DNA from: DASRHY01 sp046765875
GTDB taxonomy: Bacteria; Actinomycetota; Actinomycetes; Propionibacteriales; Kribbellaceae
Reading direction: 5' to 3'
DNA length: 7,150 bases
NCBI GenBank assembly: GCA_046765875.1
Contig: JBKPSJ010000214.1
Span: forward strand, 1-7,150
Shown: one piece after another, positions 1 to 5,625 of the stretch
How positions within the stretch are numbered: the first letter of the stretch is position 1
How the letters are laid out: each line of letters opens with the position of its first letter
Translations under genes and position numbers: made by a program
Notes under the pieces: model-generated
What the model was told of the DNA's origin: nothing
Database searches by the model: none
The model's input: the letters and a program-made list of their open reading frames with translations, nothing else

Positions 1-662
1 ACCAGCGCGCACAATCGCCGGATGAACGGATCACCCCAGGCCGATCGCAACGCGGCCAGCCCCGCCGGTGGCGCCGCATGACGCTGCTCACCCGGCCTGC
101 GCAGAGCGACCACGAGGACCAGTGCGGCGATCACGGCGTACCAGGCTCCGATCGCGTTCAGCGTGCGGAGCTGGTCGGCGTTGGGTAGCAAGGCCCCGAG
201 CACGAAGGCCGCGACCATGCCCGCGAACGTGCTGGCCGTCCCAACCGCGATACCGGCTGGGCGGTCCTTCTCGGTCAGGTACCGGCCGGTGATGCCGGTG
301 ATCGCGTTCAGCACCAGCGGCTGGCCGATCGCGACGACGGTCTGCCCGGCCAGCAGCCACATGTAGTCGTCGCCGACCAGCCGCAACAAACCCCCGGCGG
401 CGGTGAGTACGGCGCCCGTGATCAGCGCGGCCCGGAACCAGCGGTCGAGGAACAGGCCCGCCGGAATCGCCAGCACGACGTACACCAGCGGGAAGACGTT
501 CGCGAGCCAGCCGATCGCGTTCTCCGACACCCCGTAGTGCACGGCGGCGACGGTGGTGACCGGCGCGAACGTCAGCCATAGCACCTGGGTGGCGGCACCG
601 ACCAGCGCGAAGGCCGCGATCACCGGCCAGCGACTGCCCCGCGAACCTCCGGACACGTCCAC
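1..662 (-). CDS. MFS transporter, N-terminal half (cut by window start)
   Basis: This is an integral membrane transporter of the major facilitator superfamily; the substrate cannot be told. Reading the minus strand from GTG at 662-660 gives about 220 residues that form six hydrophobic helices. Helix 1 begins at WPVIAAFALVGAATQVLW. A conserved helix 2-3 loop follows, GLFLDRWFR, matching the MFS motif A pattern (G-x-x-x-D-R). Helix 4 holds GQTVVAIGQPLVLNAITG, followed by a loop, RYLTEKDRPAG. Helices 5 and 6 then lead to a central cytoplasmic loop rich in Arg and Pro. The 'GQ...QP...N' pattern in helix 4 recalls the FLVCR/DIRC2-like branch of MFS proteins, but that is family memory, not proof. 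The C-terminal six helices lie outside the window. The frame stays open upstream of 662, but no ATG or ribosome binding site is seen there. GTG 662 was chosen because a TACACT box lies 8 bases upstream; GTG at 656-654 is the alternative. The gene is divergent from the dehydrogenase at 734. Confidence 0.87.
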   Translation of the reverse strand, partial: MDVSGGSRGSRWPVIAAFALVGAATQVLWLTFAPVTTVAAVHYGVSENAIGWLANVFPLVYVVLAIPAGLFLDRWFRAALITGAVLTAAGGLLRLVGDDYMWLLAGQTVVAIGQPLVLNAITGITGRYLTEKDRPAGIAVGTASTFAGMVAAFVLGALLPNADQLRTLNAIGAWYAVIAALVLVVALRRPGEQRHAAPPAGLAALRSAWGDPFIRRLCAL

Positions 663-670
663 GAGAAAGG

Positions 671-676
671 AGTGTA
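671..676 (-). promoter_or_regulatory. Candidate -10 box (TACACT) of a leaderless MFS gene
   Basis: On the minus strand the hexamer TACACT ends 8 bases before the GTG start codon at 662. It matches the actinobacterial -10 pattern TANNNT, and the distance would put the transcription start at or beside the start codon. No Shine-Dalgarno sequence precedes that GTG, which fits leaderless translation. No good -35 element is seen 16-18 bases upstream. The same hexamer occurs at the same relative place before the hydrolase gene at 2884. Confidence 0.42.
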
Positions 677-722
677 AGTCCGCGATCTGTGATGCTTCTG
701 CCCGTGAGACCCGTCTGGCCCT

Positions 723-728
723 AGGAGG
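723..728 (+). promoter_or_regulatory. Ribosome binding site of the quinone oxidoreductase gene
   Basis: AGGAGG lies 5 bases before ATG 734. This fixes the start of the dehydrogenase. Confidence 0.8.
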
Positions 729-733
729 TCGCG

Positions 734-1702
734 ATGAGAGCACTGCAGGTCCAGAAGGTCATCGGTCCCGCGGGGATGCGGCTGGCCGATGTCCCGGCGC
801 CGGAGGCCGGCGGGAATGTGCTCATCGACGTCCAGGCCGCGGGAGTGACGTTCCCGGACCTGCTGCTGTCGCGTGGTGAGTACCAATACAGGCCGGACCC
901 GCCGTTCACGCCGGGCACCGAGGTGGCGGGTGTGGTTGCCGCGGTCCCGGACGGTTCGGCGTTCAAGCCGGGCGACAAGGTCGTGGCCGCCACCCTGATG
1001 GGCGGATTCGCCGAGCAGGTCGCCGTACCCGCCGCACTGGTCGCACCACTGCCGGCCGAACTGGACTTCGCCGCAGGTGCCGCGCTGGTCATGAACTACC
1101 ACACAGCGCACTTCGCCCTGCACCGCCGCGGGCGGCTGCTGCCAGGCGAGACGGTGGCCGTCCTCGGTGCGGCCGGCGGTGTCGGCACCGCTTCGATCCA
1201 GGTTGCCAAGGGCCTCGGCGCCAGGGTGATCGCAGTTGTACGCCGGTCCGGCACCGACGACCTGCTCCGCGGACTCGGTGCGGATGAGGTGGTCGACGCC
1301 GGCGAGGGCTGGCGCAACCAGGTCAAAGAGCTGACCGCGGGCCGAGGTGTGGACGTGGTGGTCGATCCGGTCGGGGGCGACGCGTTCGCCGAGGGCCTGC
1401 GCTGCCTCGCGCCGGAAGGCCGGATCCTGGTCATCGGGTTCGCCGGCGGCGGCATCCCAGAGCTGAAGGTGAACCGTCTGCTGCTGCGCAACGTCAGTGC
1501 GGTCGGCGTCGCCTGGGGTGCGTTGCTCGCGGGTGAGCTCGGCCTGTTCGCCGAGACCGCGACCGCGCTCGACGCGATGGTGTCGGCCGGCACGGTCCGC
1601 CCGCCGGTCGCCGCCCGGTACCCGCTGGCCGGCGGTGCGACGGCACTGGCCGACCTGGCCGCCGGGAAGATCCTCGGCAAGGCGGTACTGGAGGTCCGAT
1701 GA
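734..1702 (+). CDS. Zinc-independent NADPH:quinone oxidoreductase-type dehydrogenase (MDR superfamily)
   Basis: This 322-residue protein is a cytosolic NAD(P)H-dependent reductase of the medium-chain dehydrogenase/reductase superfamily, quinone oxidoreductase or enoyl-reductase-like branch. The GroES-like N-terminal domain carries AAGVTFPDLLLSRGEY (residues 35-50) and PPFTPGTEVAGVV (56-68), typical of this branch. The Cys and His that bind catalytic zinc in alcohol dehydrogenases are absent, so hydride transfer should be metal-free. The Rossmann fold begins at VAVLGAAGGVGTASIQVAKG (141-160), with the AAGGVG dinucleotide loop at 146-151. The VDVVVDPVGGDAF stretch (206-218) and LVIGFAGG (232-239) are further family hallmarks. 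Length is normal (about 320-330). ATG 734 is supported by an AGGAGG site 5 bases upstream. The stop codon overlaps the start of the next gene. The true substrate (quinone, enone or acyl) is not visible. Confidence 0.93.
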   Translation: MRALQVQKVIGPAGMRLADVPAPEAGGNVLIDVQAAGVTFPDLLLSRGEYQYRPDPPFTPGTEVAGVVAAVPDGSAFKPGDKVVAATLMGGFAEQVAVPAALVAPLPAELDFAAGAALVMNYHTAHFALHRRGRLLPGETVAVLGAAGGVGTASIQVAKGLGARVIAVVRRSGTDDLLRGLGADEVVDAGEGWRNQVKELTAGRGVDVVVDPVGGDAFAEGLRCLAPEGRILVIGFAGGGIPELKVNRLLLRNVSAVGVAWGALLAGELGLFAETATALDAMVSAGTVRPPVAARYPLAGGATALADLAAGKILGKAVLEVR

Positions 1703-2160
1703 TCGAGATCCGGCCGGCCACCGAGGCCGACGACGAGTTCGTGTACCAGCTCAACCGGCAGGCGCTGGGCGACGTCATCGAGGCGACCTGGGGCCCTTGG
1801 GACGATGACGTCCAACGCGGCTTCCACCGCCGGTCCTTCGACCCGGCCCGGTTCGAGATCGTCATCGTCGACGGCGAGCGGGCCGGCGCGATCGCCGCGG
1901 AACCCCGTGACGACGGCATCTACTACATAGGGCGGATCGAGGTCGCACCCGATCTGCAGAATCGCGGTATCGGCACCAGCCTGATGGGGCAACTCATCGA
2001 CCGGGCCCGCGCGGTCGGTGCGCCGGCGGTCGAACTCGATGTGCTTGAACTCAATCGGGCGCGGTCGCTGTACGAACGCCTCGGATTCCGGGTGGTCGCC
2101 GAGGAGCCGCCCAAACTGCGTATGCGGCTCGATCTCCTTACAGAGCGGCAAGACGGCTGA
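1699..2160 (+). CDS. GNAT-family N-acetyltransferase
   Basis: This 153-residue enzyme should transfer an acetyl group from acetyl-CoA to an amine; the target is unknown. The N-terminus IEIRPATEADDEFVYQL is a standard GNAT beta1-alpha1 opening. Motif A is IGRIEVAPDLQNRGIGTSLM (residues 77-96), with the pyrophosphate-binding loop QNRGIG at 87-92. The C-terminal NRARSLYERLGF (119-130) is the usual alpha4-beta7 segment, with a Tyr that in many family members serves as general acid (Tyr125). Length is typical for a single-domain GNAT. The start overlaps the previous stop as ATGA, so its translation is probably coupled to the dehydrogenase; no strong separate ribosome binding site is seen. Its 3' end lies 23 bases inside the end of the opposite-strand hydrolase gene. 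Confidence 0.92.
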   Translation: MIEIRPATEADDEFVYQLNRQALGDVIEATWGPWDDDVQRGFHRRSFDPARFEIVIVDGERAGAIAAEPRDDGIYYIGRIEVAPDLQNRGIGTSLMGQLIDRARAVGAPAVELDVLELNRARSLYERLGFRVVAEEPPKLRMRLDLLTERQDG

Positions 2161-2884
2161 GTACGAACCTCTGCACCGTCCGGCTGGCACCCATACCGTT
2201 ATGTGTGCTGCGAACCTCGATGTGCTCGGCGGCCGGATCCAGACAGGCCCGCCAGTCGACCACCCCGTCGCCGCGCGAGTAGATCGACGTGAACGGCATC
2301 CCCTCGGGCCACTCCGCGGCCAGCATTACGTTCGTGCGCTCCGCGCAGCCGCCGGCCAAACAGTCCGCCGACACCAGCCACGGCCAGCCCCGGACGTTCA
2401 GACGTGCGATGGTGTCGACCTGCCTGACCACCATCCGCGTGGTGGCGAGTTGGTGGAGCAGCGGTGACGCGAGGGTGATCAGGCCGGCGGCGAGGTCGGG
2501 TCGCTTGGCGACCAGCATCCGTCCGAGCGTGCCACCCCGACTCTGGCCGACCACCGCGACCGGCCGGCCGGTGTCTTGGACGGCCTGCTCGAGGCGCCGT
2601 TCGAGACCGTCGATCAGGGCCTCGGTGCAACCGGAGTTCACCACGATGCCGCTGGTCAGCGTGGGATGACCAGCCCGCCGCAGCCGCCGCGCCATCGGGA
2701 TCATCGACCAGTCGCCGGACAGAAACCCAGGGATCAGGAACACCGGTACGTAGTCGGTACGGCGCGGATCGACCGACCGCACCGGCAGTCCGGCCAGGCG
2801 GACGATGTTCAGCCAGCCGGCCATCTCACGGCGTTGCATACTCCGTGACGGAACGAACGGCTCCCACACATCAGGCGTACTCAT
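2138..2884 (-). CDS. Alpha/beta-hydrolase, lipase/esterase-like
   Basis: This 248-residue protein is probably a cytosolic serine esterase or lipase-like hydrolase; the substrate is unknown. VPVFLIPGFLSGDWSM (residues 46-61) has the oxyanion-hole type PGF motif of lipases. AVVGQSRGGTLGRML (110-124) holds the nucleophile elbow G-x-S-x-G, with Ser115 as nucleophile. IYSRGDGVVDWRACL (201-215) supplies the acid, Asp206 or Asp210. VRSTHNGMG (224-232) supplies the catalytic His228. No signal peptide or transmembrane helix is seen. Two cysteines (175 and 180) sit five residues apart in SADCLAGGCAER. The gene starts 23 bases after the SNF2 helicase stop on the same strand and may be its operon partner. 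However, a TACACT box 9 bases before its ATG and only a weak GGA as Shine-Dalgarno suggest it can also be transcribed as a leaderless message. It converges on and overlaps the GNAT gene. Confidence 0.88.
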   Translation of the reverse strand: MSTPDVWEPFVPSRSMQRREMAGWLNIVRLAGLPVRSVDPRRTDYVPVFLIPGFLSGDWSMIPMARRLRRAGHPTLTSGIVVNSGCTEALIDGLERRLEQAVQDTGRPVAVVGQSRGGTLGRMLVAKRPDLAAGLITLASPLLHQLATTRMVVRQVDTIARLNVRGWPWLVSADCLAGGCAERTNVMLAAEWPEGMPFTSIYSRGDGVVDWRACLDPAAEHIEVRSTHNGMGASRTVQRFVLSRLAAL

Positions 2885-2893
2885 GGTCCGTCG

Positions 2894-2899
2894 AGTGTA
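2894..2899 (-). promoter_or_regulatory. Candidate -10 box (TACACT) of the hydrolase gene
   Basis: On the minus strand TACACT lies in the 23-base gap between the helicase stop and the hydrolase ATG, ending 9 bases before the ATG. It fits TANNNT, and the spacing would place the transcript start at the ATG. No recognisable -35 is seen (the region 16-18 bases upstream is within helicase coding DNA). The same hexamer stands 8 bases before the MFS start. Confidence 0.4.
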
Positions 2900-2907
2900 G
2901 GTTCCGG

Positions 2908-5073
2908 CTACGCGATCCGCTGTGTTTCCTGGGCTTCCAGCGCGTTCGTCAGCAGCGCGACCAGCGCCTCGAGCTGTACGTCGGCCGACGACGACACCTC
3001 TTCGTCCGATCCGTCCAGCGCGCGGGCGGCCAGGCCGGCCTTGCTATCGATCAGGTCTGCGATACGGGTGTCGATGGTCTGCGCGGCGATGATCCGCCAC
3101 GCCGTCACCGGCTGGTCCTGGCCGATCCGGTGCACCCGGTCGATCGCCTGGGTCTGCTCGGCGTTGGTCCAGGACAGCTCGGCGAGCACGACGTTCGAAG
3201 CGACCTGCAGGTTGATGCCGACACCGGCCGTCAGCAGCGAGCAGACCGCGACCGAGACATCGGGATCGTTCACGAACGCGTCGATGTTCTTCTGCCGGTT
3301 CGTCCGCGACTGGTCGCCGCGGATCGAGGAGTACTGGATCCCGCGCCGGTCGAACAGCTCCTCGGCGATGTCCATCACCTCGATGTGCCGGGCGAACACG
3401 ACCACCTTGCCGACGTTGTGCGCGAGCTGAGCGGCGTAGTCCGCGGCCAATTCCGCCTTCGCGCGGCCGATCCGGCGCAGCAGGCTGAACACGTTCTCGC
3501 CGGTCTTCGCCTTGTCCGGGTCGGACCGCTCCCAGCCGGCGACGCGGCGAACGAGCTCGTGATCGATGCCGTCGACCGGCCTCTCGGCGGTCCGGGTCTC
3601 GAGCGCGGTGTAGTACCGGGCCACCATCCGCTCGGCGAGCTCGCGCTCGGCGTCCCGGATCGAACGGCCGTCGGCGTCGTCGAGCTCGACCGGCATGTCG
3701 GCGATCCGGCGGGCCGGGATGTCGGCGACGACGTCGACCTTGCGGCGGCGCACGATACCCATGTCGATCACCCGGGCCCGGGCGGCGGCGTAGAAGCCGG
3801 GATCGGCCGGGGTCAGCCCGGTCTCCTCCAGCGACGCCATCAGCTCGCGGCCGGGCTTGTTCTCGTCGATCCAGCCGAGGAACTGCCAGATCGCGGTGAA
3901 GTCCTCGATGTCGTTGATCAGCGGCGTACCGGTGAGCGCCATCAACAGCGGTCGTCCGGCACGGGCCCGGATCCGCTCGGACAACTGCAGTACGTTGCGC
4001 GATCGCAGCGACTTCTTGTTCTTGATGAAGTGGGCCTCGTCGACCACCATGCCGCGGAAGCCGAAGTCGCCCAGCCAGCCGACGTGCCGGTCCAGCACCT
4101 CGTAGTTGACGATCACGATGTCGGCGAAGCCGTCGATGTTGTCGCCGTCGCCGTGGATCACGGTTGCGGTCCGCTGCGGTGTCCACATTCCGGACTCGCG
4201 CGCCCAGCTCGTCTTCACGACGTTCGGTACGACGACCAGCAACGGATAGGCGTTCGCGACCTGGGCGGCGACCAGCGCCTGGGCGGTCTTTCCGAGGCCC
4301 GGCTCGTCGGCCAGCAGGAAGGTCCGGTGGCCCTCCTCGGCCGCAGCGACCAACCGCGCCTGGTACGGCATCAGCTCAAGGCCGCCTGCCGAACGTACGA
4401 CCGCCGGCTCGGGCAGGGCCTTGCTCGCCGTGGCGGAGGCGTACTCGAACGACCTCAGCAGCGGGCCGATCAGCTCCCAGCCGGCGAGCAGATGCCCACG
4501 CGGCCCGGCCGGCGCCGCGGCCGAGAAGTCCGGAGCGAGGAACGGATTGGAGAGCTGTCGCTGGACGACCGACTGCGGCACCACCCGGCGGGGTGCTGGC
4601 GCGGCGGCCTCGTCCGGCTCGGCGGGCGCGGGCTCCTCGTGGGCCGGCTCGATCCCGGCCGCGATCAGCATCTCTCGTTTGAGCGCCTCGGCCGCATCGG
4701 AGACGCCGGCGTCCTCGGCCAGCAGCGAGAGCAGCGAGGTGTCGCGAGCCGCGGTCTTGGCCAGGATCGTCGCGATCCCGTCCAGGCGCCGGAGTTGCTC
4801 GGTCCGATACGCCTCGGTCGCGGACTTGTCGGCGTTGACGCGGGCGCGTTCCTCACGAACCAGCAGCGCGATGACCTGGAATCTCGTCCGTACCGAGGGC
4901 GTCATTCGGCCGCGCTCGACCGCCGCCTCGACCTCGCGGACGGCACGGGCGAGCACTGGCAGCACGCCGGTCTCTCCGTCGCCGGTACGCCGCCGACGAC
5001 GTGGCGCCGTGCCGGTAGCGGTACGGGACGTGGTACGGGCAGCGCCGGACCGGCGCTGGCCTCGTCGGGCCAA
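2908..5073 (-). CDS. SNF2-family DEAD/DEAH-box helicase (ATP-dependent DNA translocase)
   Basis: This 721-residue superfamily 2 ATPase probably translocates on double-stranded DNA to remodel protein-DNA complexes or assist repair. With the TTG start, the N-terminus (about 1-30) is very basic (MARRGQRRSG..., then RRRRR), a likely nucleic-acid contact. An Ala/Pro/Glu linker spans about 140-165. ATPase motifs are in order: LMPYQARLV (Q-like motif, 234-242), Walker A DEPGLGKT (256-263), LLVVVPNVVKTSW (278-290), Walker B VVDEAH (343-348), LTGTPLIND (380-388), VVVFAR (557-562), LLTAGVGINLQVAS (613-626) and motif VI QAIDRVHRIGQ (642-652). Both RecA-like lobes are complete. The fold resembles the SMARCAL1-like distant SNF2 group more than HepA/RapA, by the VNYEVL and PNVVKTSW segments. 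TTG 5073 is preferred over in-frame GTG 5097 and 5094 because AGGAGG lies 6 bases before TTG and inside the longer version. The hydrolase gene follows 23 bases downstream. The biological role is not shown by the sequence. Confidence 0.93.
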   Translation of the reverse strand: MARRGQRRSGAARTTSRTATGTAPRRRRRTGDGETGVLPVLARAVREVEAAVERGRMTPSVRTRFQVIALLVREERARVNADKSATEAYRTEQLRRLDGIATILAKTAARDTSLLSLLAEDAGVSDAAEALKREMLIAAGIEPAHEEPAPAEPDEAAAPAPRRVVPQSVVQRQLSNPFLAPDFSAAAPAGPRGHLLAGWELIGPLLRSFEYASATASKALPEPAVVRSAGGLELMPYQARLVAAAEEGHRTFLLADEPGLGKTAQALVAAQVANAYPLLVVVPNVVKTSWARESGMWTPQRTATVIHGDGDNIDGFADIVIVNYEVLDRHVGWLGDFGFRGMVVDEAHFIKNKKSLRSRNVLQLSERIRARAGRPLLMALTGTPLINDIEDFTAIWQFLGWIDENKPGRELMASLEETGLTPADPGFYAAARARVIDMGIVRRRKVDVVADIPARRIADMPVELDDADGRSIRDAERELAERMVARYYTALETRTAERPVDGIDHELVRRVAGWERSDPDKAKTGENVFSLLRRIGRAKAELAADYAAQLAHNVGKVVVFARHIEVMDIAEELFDRRGIQYSSIRGDQSRTNRQKNIDAFVNDPDVSVAVCSLLTAGVGINLQVASNVVLAELSWTNAEQTQAIDRVHRIGQDQPVTAWRIIAAQTIDTRIADLIDSKAGLAARALDGSDEEVSSSADVQLEALVALLTNALEAQETQRIA

Positions 5074-5079
5074 GAACTT

Positions 5080-5085
5080 CCTCCT
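5080..5085 (-). promoter_or_regulatory. Ribosome binding site that sets a TTG start for the SNF2 helicase
   Basis: On the minus strand AGGAGG (within AGAGGAGGA) stands 6 bases before TTG at 5073-5071. It lies downstream of the in-frame GTG codons at 5097 and 5094, so using those would put the site within the coding sequence. The protein then begins MARRGQRR, eight residues shorter than the longest reading. Confidence 0.75.
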
Positions 5086-5093
5086 CTGAACCA

Positions 5094-5114
5094 CCACGGC
5101 ACCCCTTGCCGTGG
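5094..5114 (-). promoter_or_regulatory. Perfect 8-bp hairpin in the 5' leader of the SNF2 helicase
   Basis: The arms CCACGGCA (5094-5101) and TGCCGTGG (5107-5114) are exact reverse complements around a 5-base loop. In the helicase transcript the stem has six G/C pairs of eight, a loop AGGGG, and ends 8 bases before the AGGAGG site. It could tune translation initiation or protect the mRNA 5' end; as DNA it could also be a protein-binding site. No T-tract follows, so it is not an intrinsic terminator. No known riboswitch class is recognised. Confidence 0.5.
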
Positions 5115-5187
5115 CCGAACAACGGCGACATCACACCCGCGCAGCGGCGGGATACGACCTGGCGGCCGCACCGACGAATCGACAGGA

Positions 5188-5206
5188 CTGATCTCGACGA
5201 GATCAG
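5188..5206. promoter_or_regulatory. Perfect 19-base palindrome, candidate operator
   Basis: CTGATCTCGACGAGATCAG has 9-base arms that are exact reverse complements around a single central A. It lies about 115 bases upstream of the SNF2 helicase TTG and about 280 bases upstream of GTG 5488. Length and symmetry are typical of a dimeric repressor site (TetR, GntR or similar). It does not match the actinobacterial LexA box or parS. Reading the minus strand, it starts 17 bases after a TTGACA hexamer and so would cover the -10 region of a helicase promoter. The regulator is unknown and none is encoded in the window. Confidence 0.55.
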
Positions 5207-5223
5207 CCACCTGCCGGAACTAC

Positions 5224-5229
5224 TGTCAA
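5224..5229 (-). promoter_or_regulatory. Candidate -35 element (TTGACA) for the SNF2 helicase
   Basis: The minus strand carries an exact TTGACA here. The best -10 at an 18-base spacing is TGATCT, a weak match that falls inside the palindrome at 5188-5206. The pairing is therefore suggestive only. A separate TANNNT-type hexamer, TAGACT, is on the minus strand at 5318-5323 without a clear -35, and is an alternative helicase promoter. Confidence 0.35.
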
Positions 5230-5475
5230 CCGGCCGACGGTCGTGGACGAACGGCCACGAGCCCCCTGTCCGGTCGGCATCGCCAAGCAAACACAGCCAG
5301 AACCTGATGCGATCTCTAGTCTAGCGCGCCATCGGCAAGACCGCCGAGCGGCTCAGGCTACAGAGCCGATTCGCCTGACCAGTAAGGCACCAGCGAGACC
5401 GCTCGCGGCGGCGACTGCACAACGTCTGGTAGCCAACCAAGCCACGCGATCACCGGTGCGGCAACGGCGGGCGCG

Positions 5476-5481
5476 AGGAGG
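5476..5481 (+). promoter_or_regulatory. Strong ribosome binding site before GTG 5488
   Basis: AGGAGG is followed by a 6-base spacer (GCTAGC) and GTG at 5488-5490. The site is as good as those before the dehydrogenase and the SNF2 helicase, so some translation from GTG 5488 is expected if the region is transcribed. What it makes is unclear; see the entry for the next 140 bases. Confidence 0.55.
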
Positions 5482-5487
5482 GCTAGC

Positions 5488-5624
5488 GTGAGACGAGCGA
5501 ATCCGAGCAGGGAGGCAGCCTTGGCCCGCGTACCGGCGACGCCGCCGTCCGCGCCCTTGACGCATTCGTCGGGCAGTTCGCAACGTACCCGAAGAAGTCC
5601 ACGAAGAAGCGGAAGGCGGGCTGA
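5488..5624 (+). other. Unresolved short reading frame before the FMN oxidase (extension, small peptide or decayed gene)
   Basis: Two plus frames compete here. From GTG 5488 (good AGGAGG site) the frame runs MRRANPSREAALARV... through an Arg/Ser-rich stretch into the FMN enzyme, which would gain 46 residues that its family does not have. In the frame one base earlier there is no start codon after the TAG at 5484. Yet from about 5529 that frame shows much better G/C third positions and a protein-like end, ALDAFVGQFATYPKKSTK then KRKAG, stopping at TGA 5622-5624, one base before the ATG of the FMN enzyme. That spacing is what one expects of a coupled upstream gene. A frameshifted or decayed small gene is the simplest reading; a frameshift in the assembly would give a peptide of about 45 residues with a Lys-rich tail. 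I do not recognise a family. Confidence 0.3.
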
Positions 5625-5625
5625 G

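Larger units (their letters stand above)
5074..5487. other. Divergent intergenic region between SNF2 helicase and FMN oxidase
   Basis: No protein-coding frame with a supported start spans these roughly 415 bases. All three plus frames are broken by stops or lack start sites, and the hydrophobic-looking minus frame ending at 5358 has no usable start codon. A/T-richer patches (5221-5230 and 5281-5325) fit promoter DNA. Besides the hairpin, palindrome and TTGACA listed separately, there are weaker inverted repeats: TCGTGG/CCACGA at 5241-5246 and 5255-5260, and GGCTC/GAGCC at 5350-5354 and 5363-5367. The plus-strand promoter of the FMN enzyme should lie here, but no convincing -35/-10 pair was found; TAGTCT (5317-5322) and TAGCGT (5484-5489) only match TANNNT. 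Confidence 0.6.

Noticed and set aside
88..579. 163-residue minus-strand frame and overlapping short plus frames in the MFS region
   Set aside because: They are Arg/Gly-rich shadows; the frame starting at GTG 662 gives proper transmembrane helices and the MFS loop motif.
1096..2190. 364-residue open frame on the minus strand
   Set aside because: It is antisense to the dehydrogenase and GNAT genes, both of which have clear family motifs; its sequence is low-complexity.
5094..5114. The hairpin as an intrinsic terminator
   Set aside because: No T-run follows on either strand, and it lies in the leader of a gene rather than after one.
2845..5307. 820-residue open frame on the plus strand
   Set aside because: It is antisense to the SNF2 helicase and consists of Asp/His/Arg/Gly/Leu-rich low-complexity sequence with no motifs, as expected for the complement of a high-GC gene. 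The helicase frame has all SF2 motifs.
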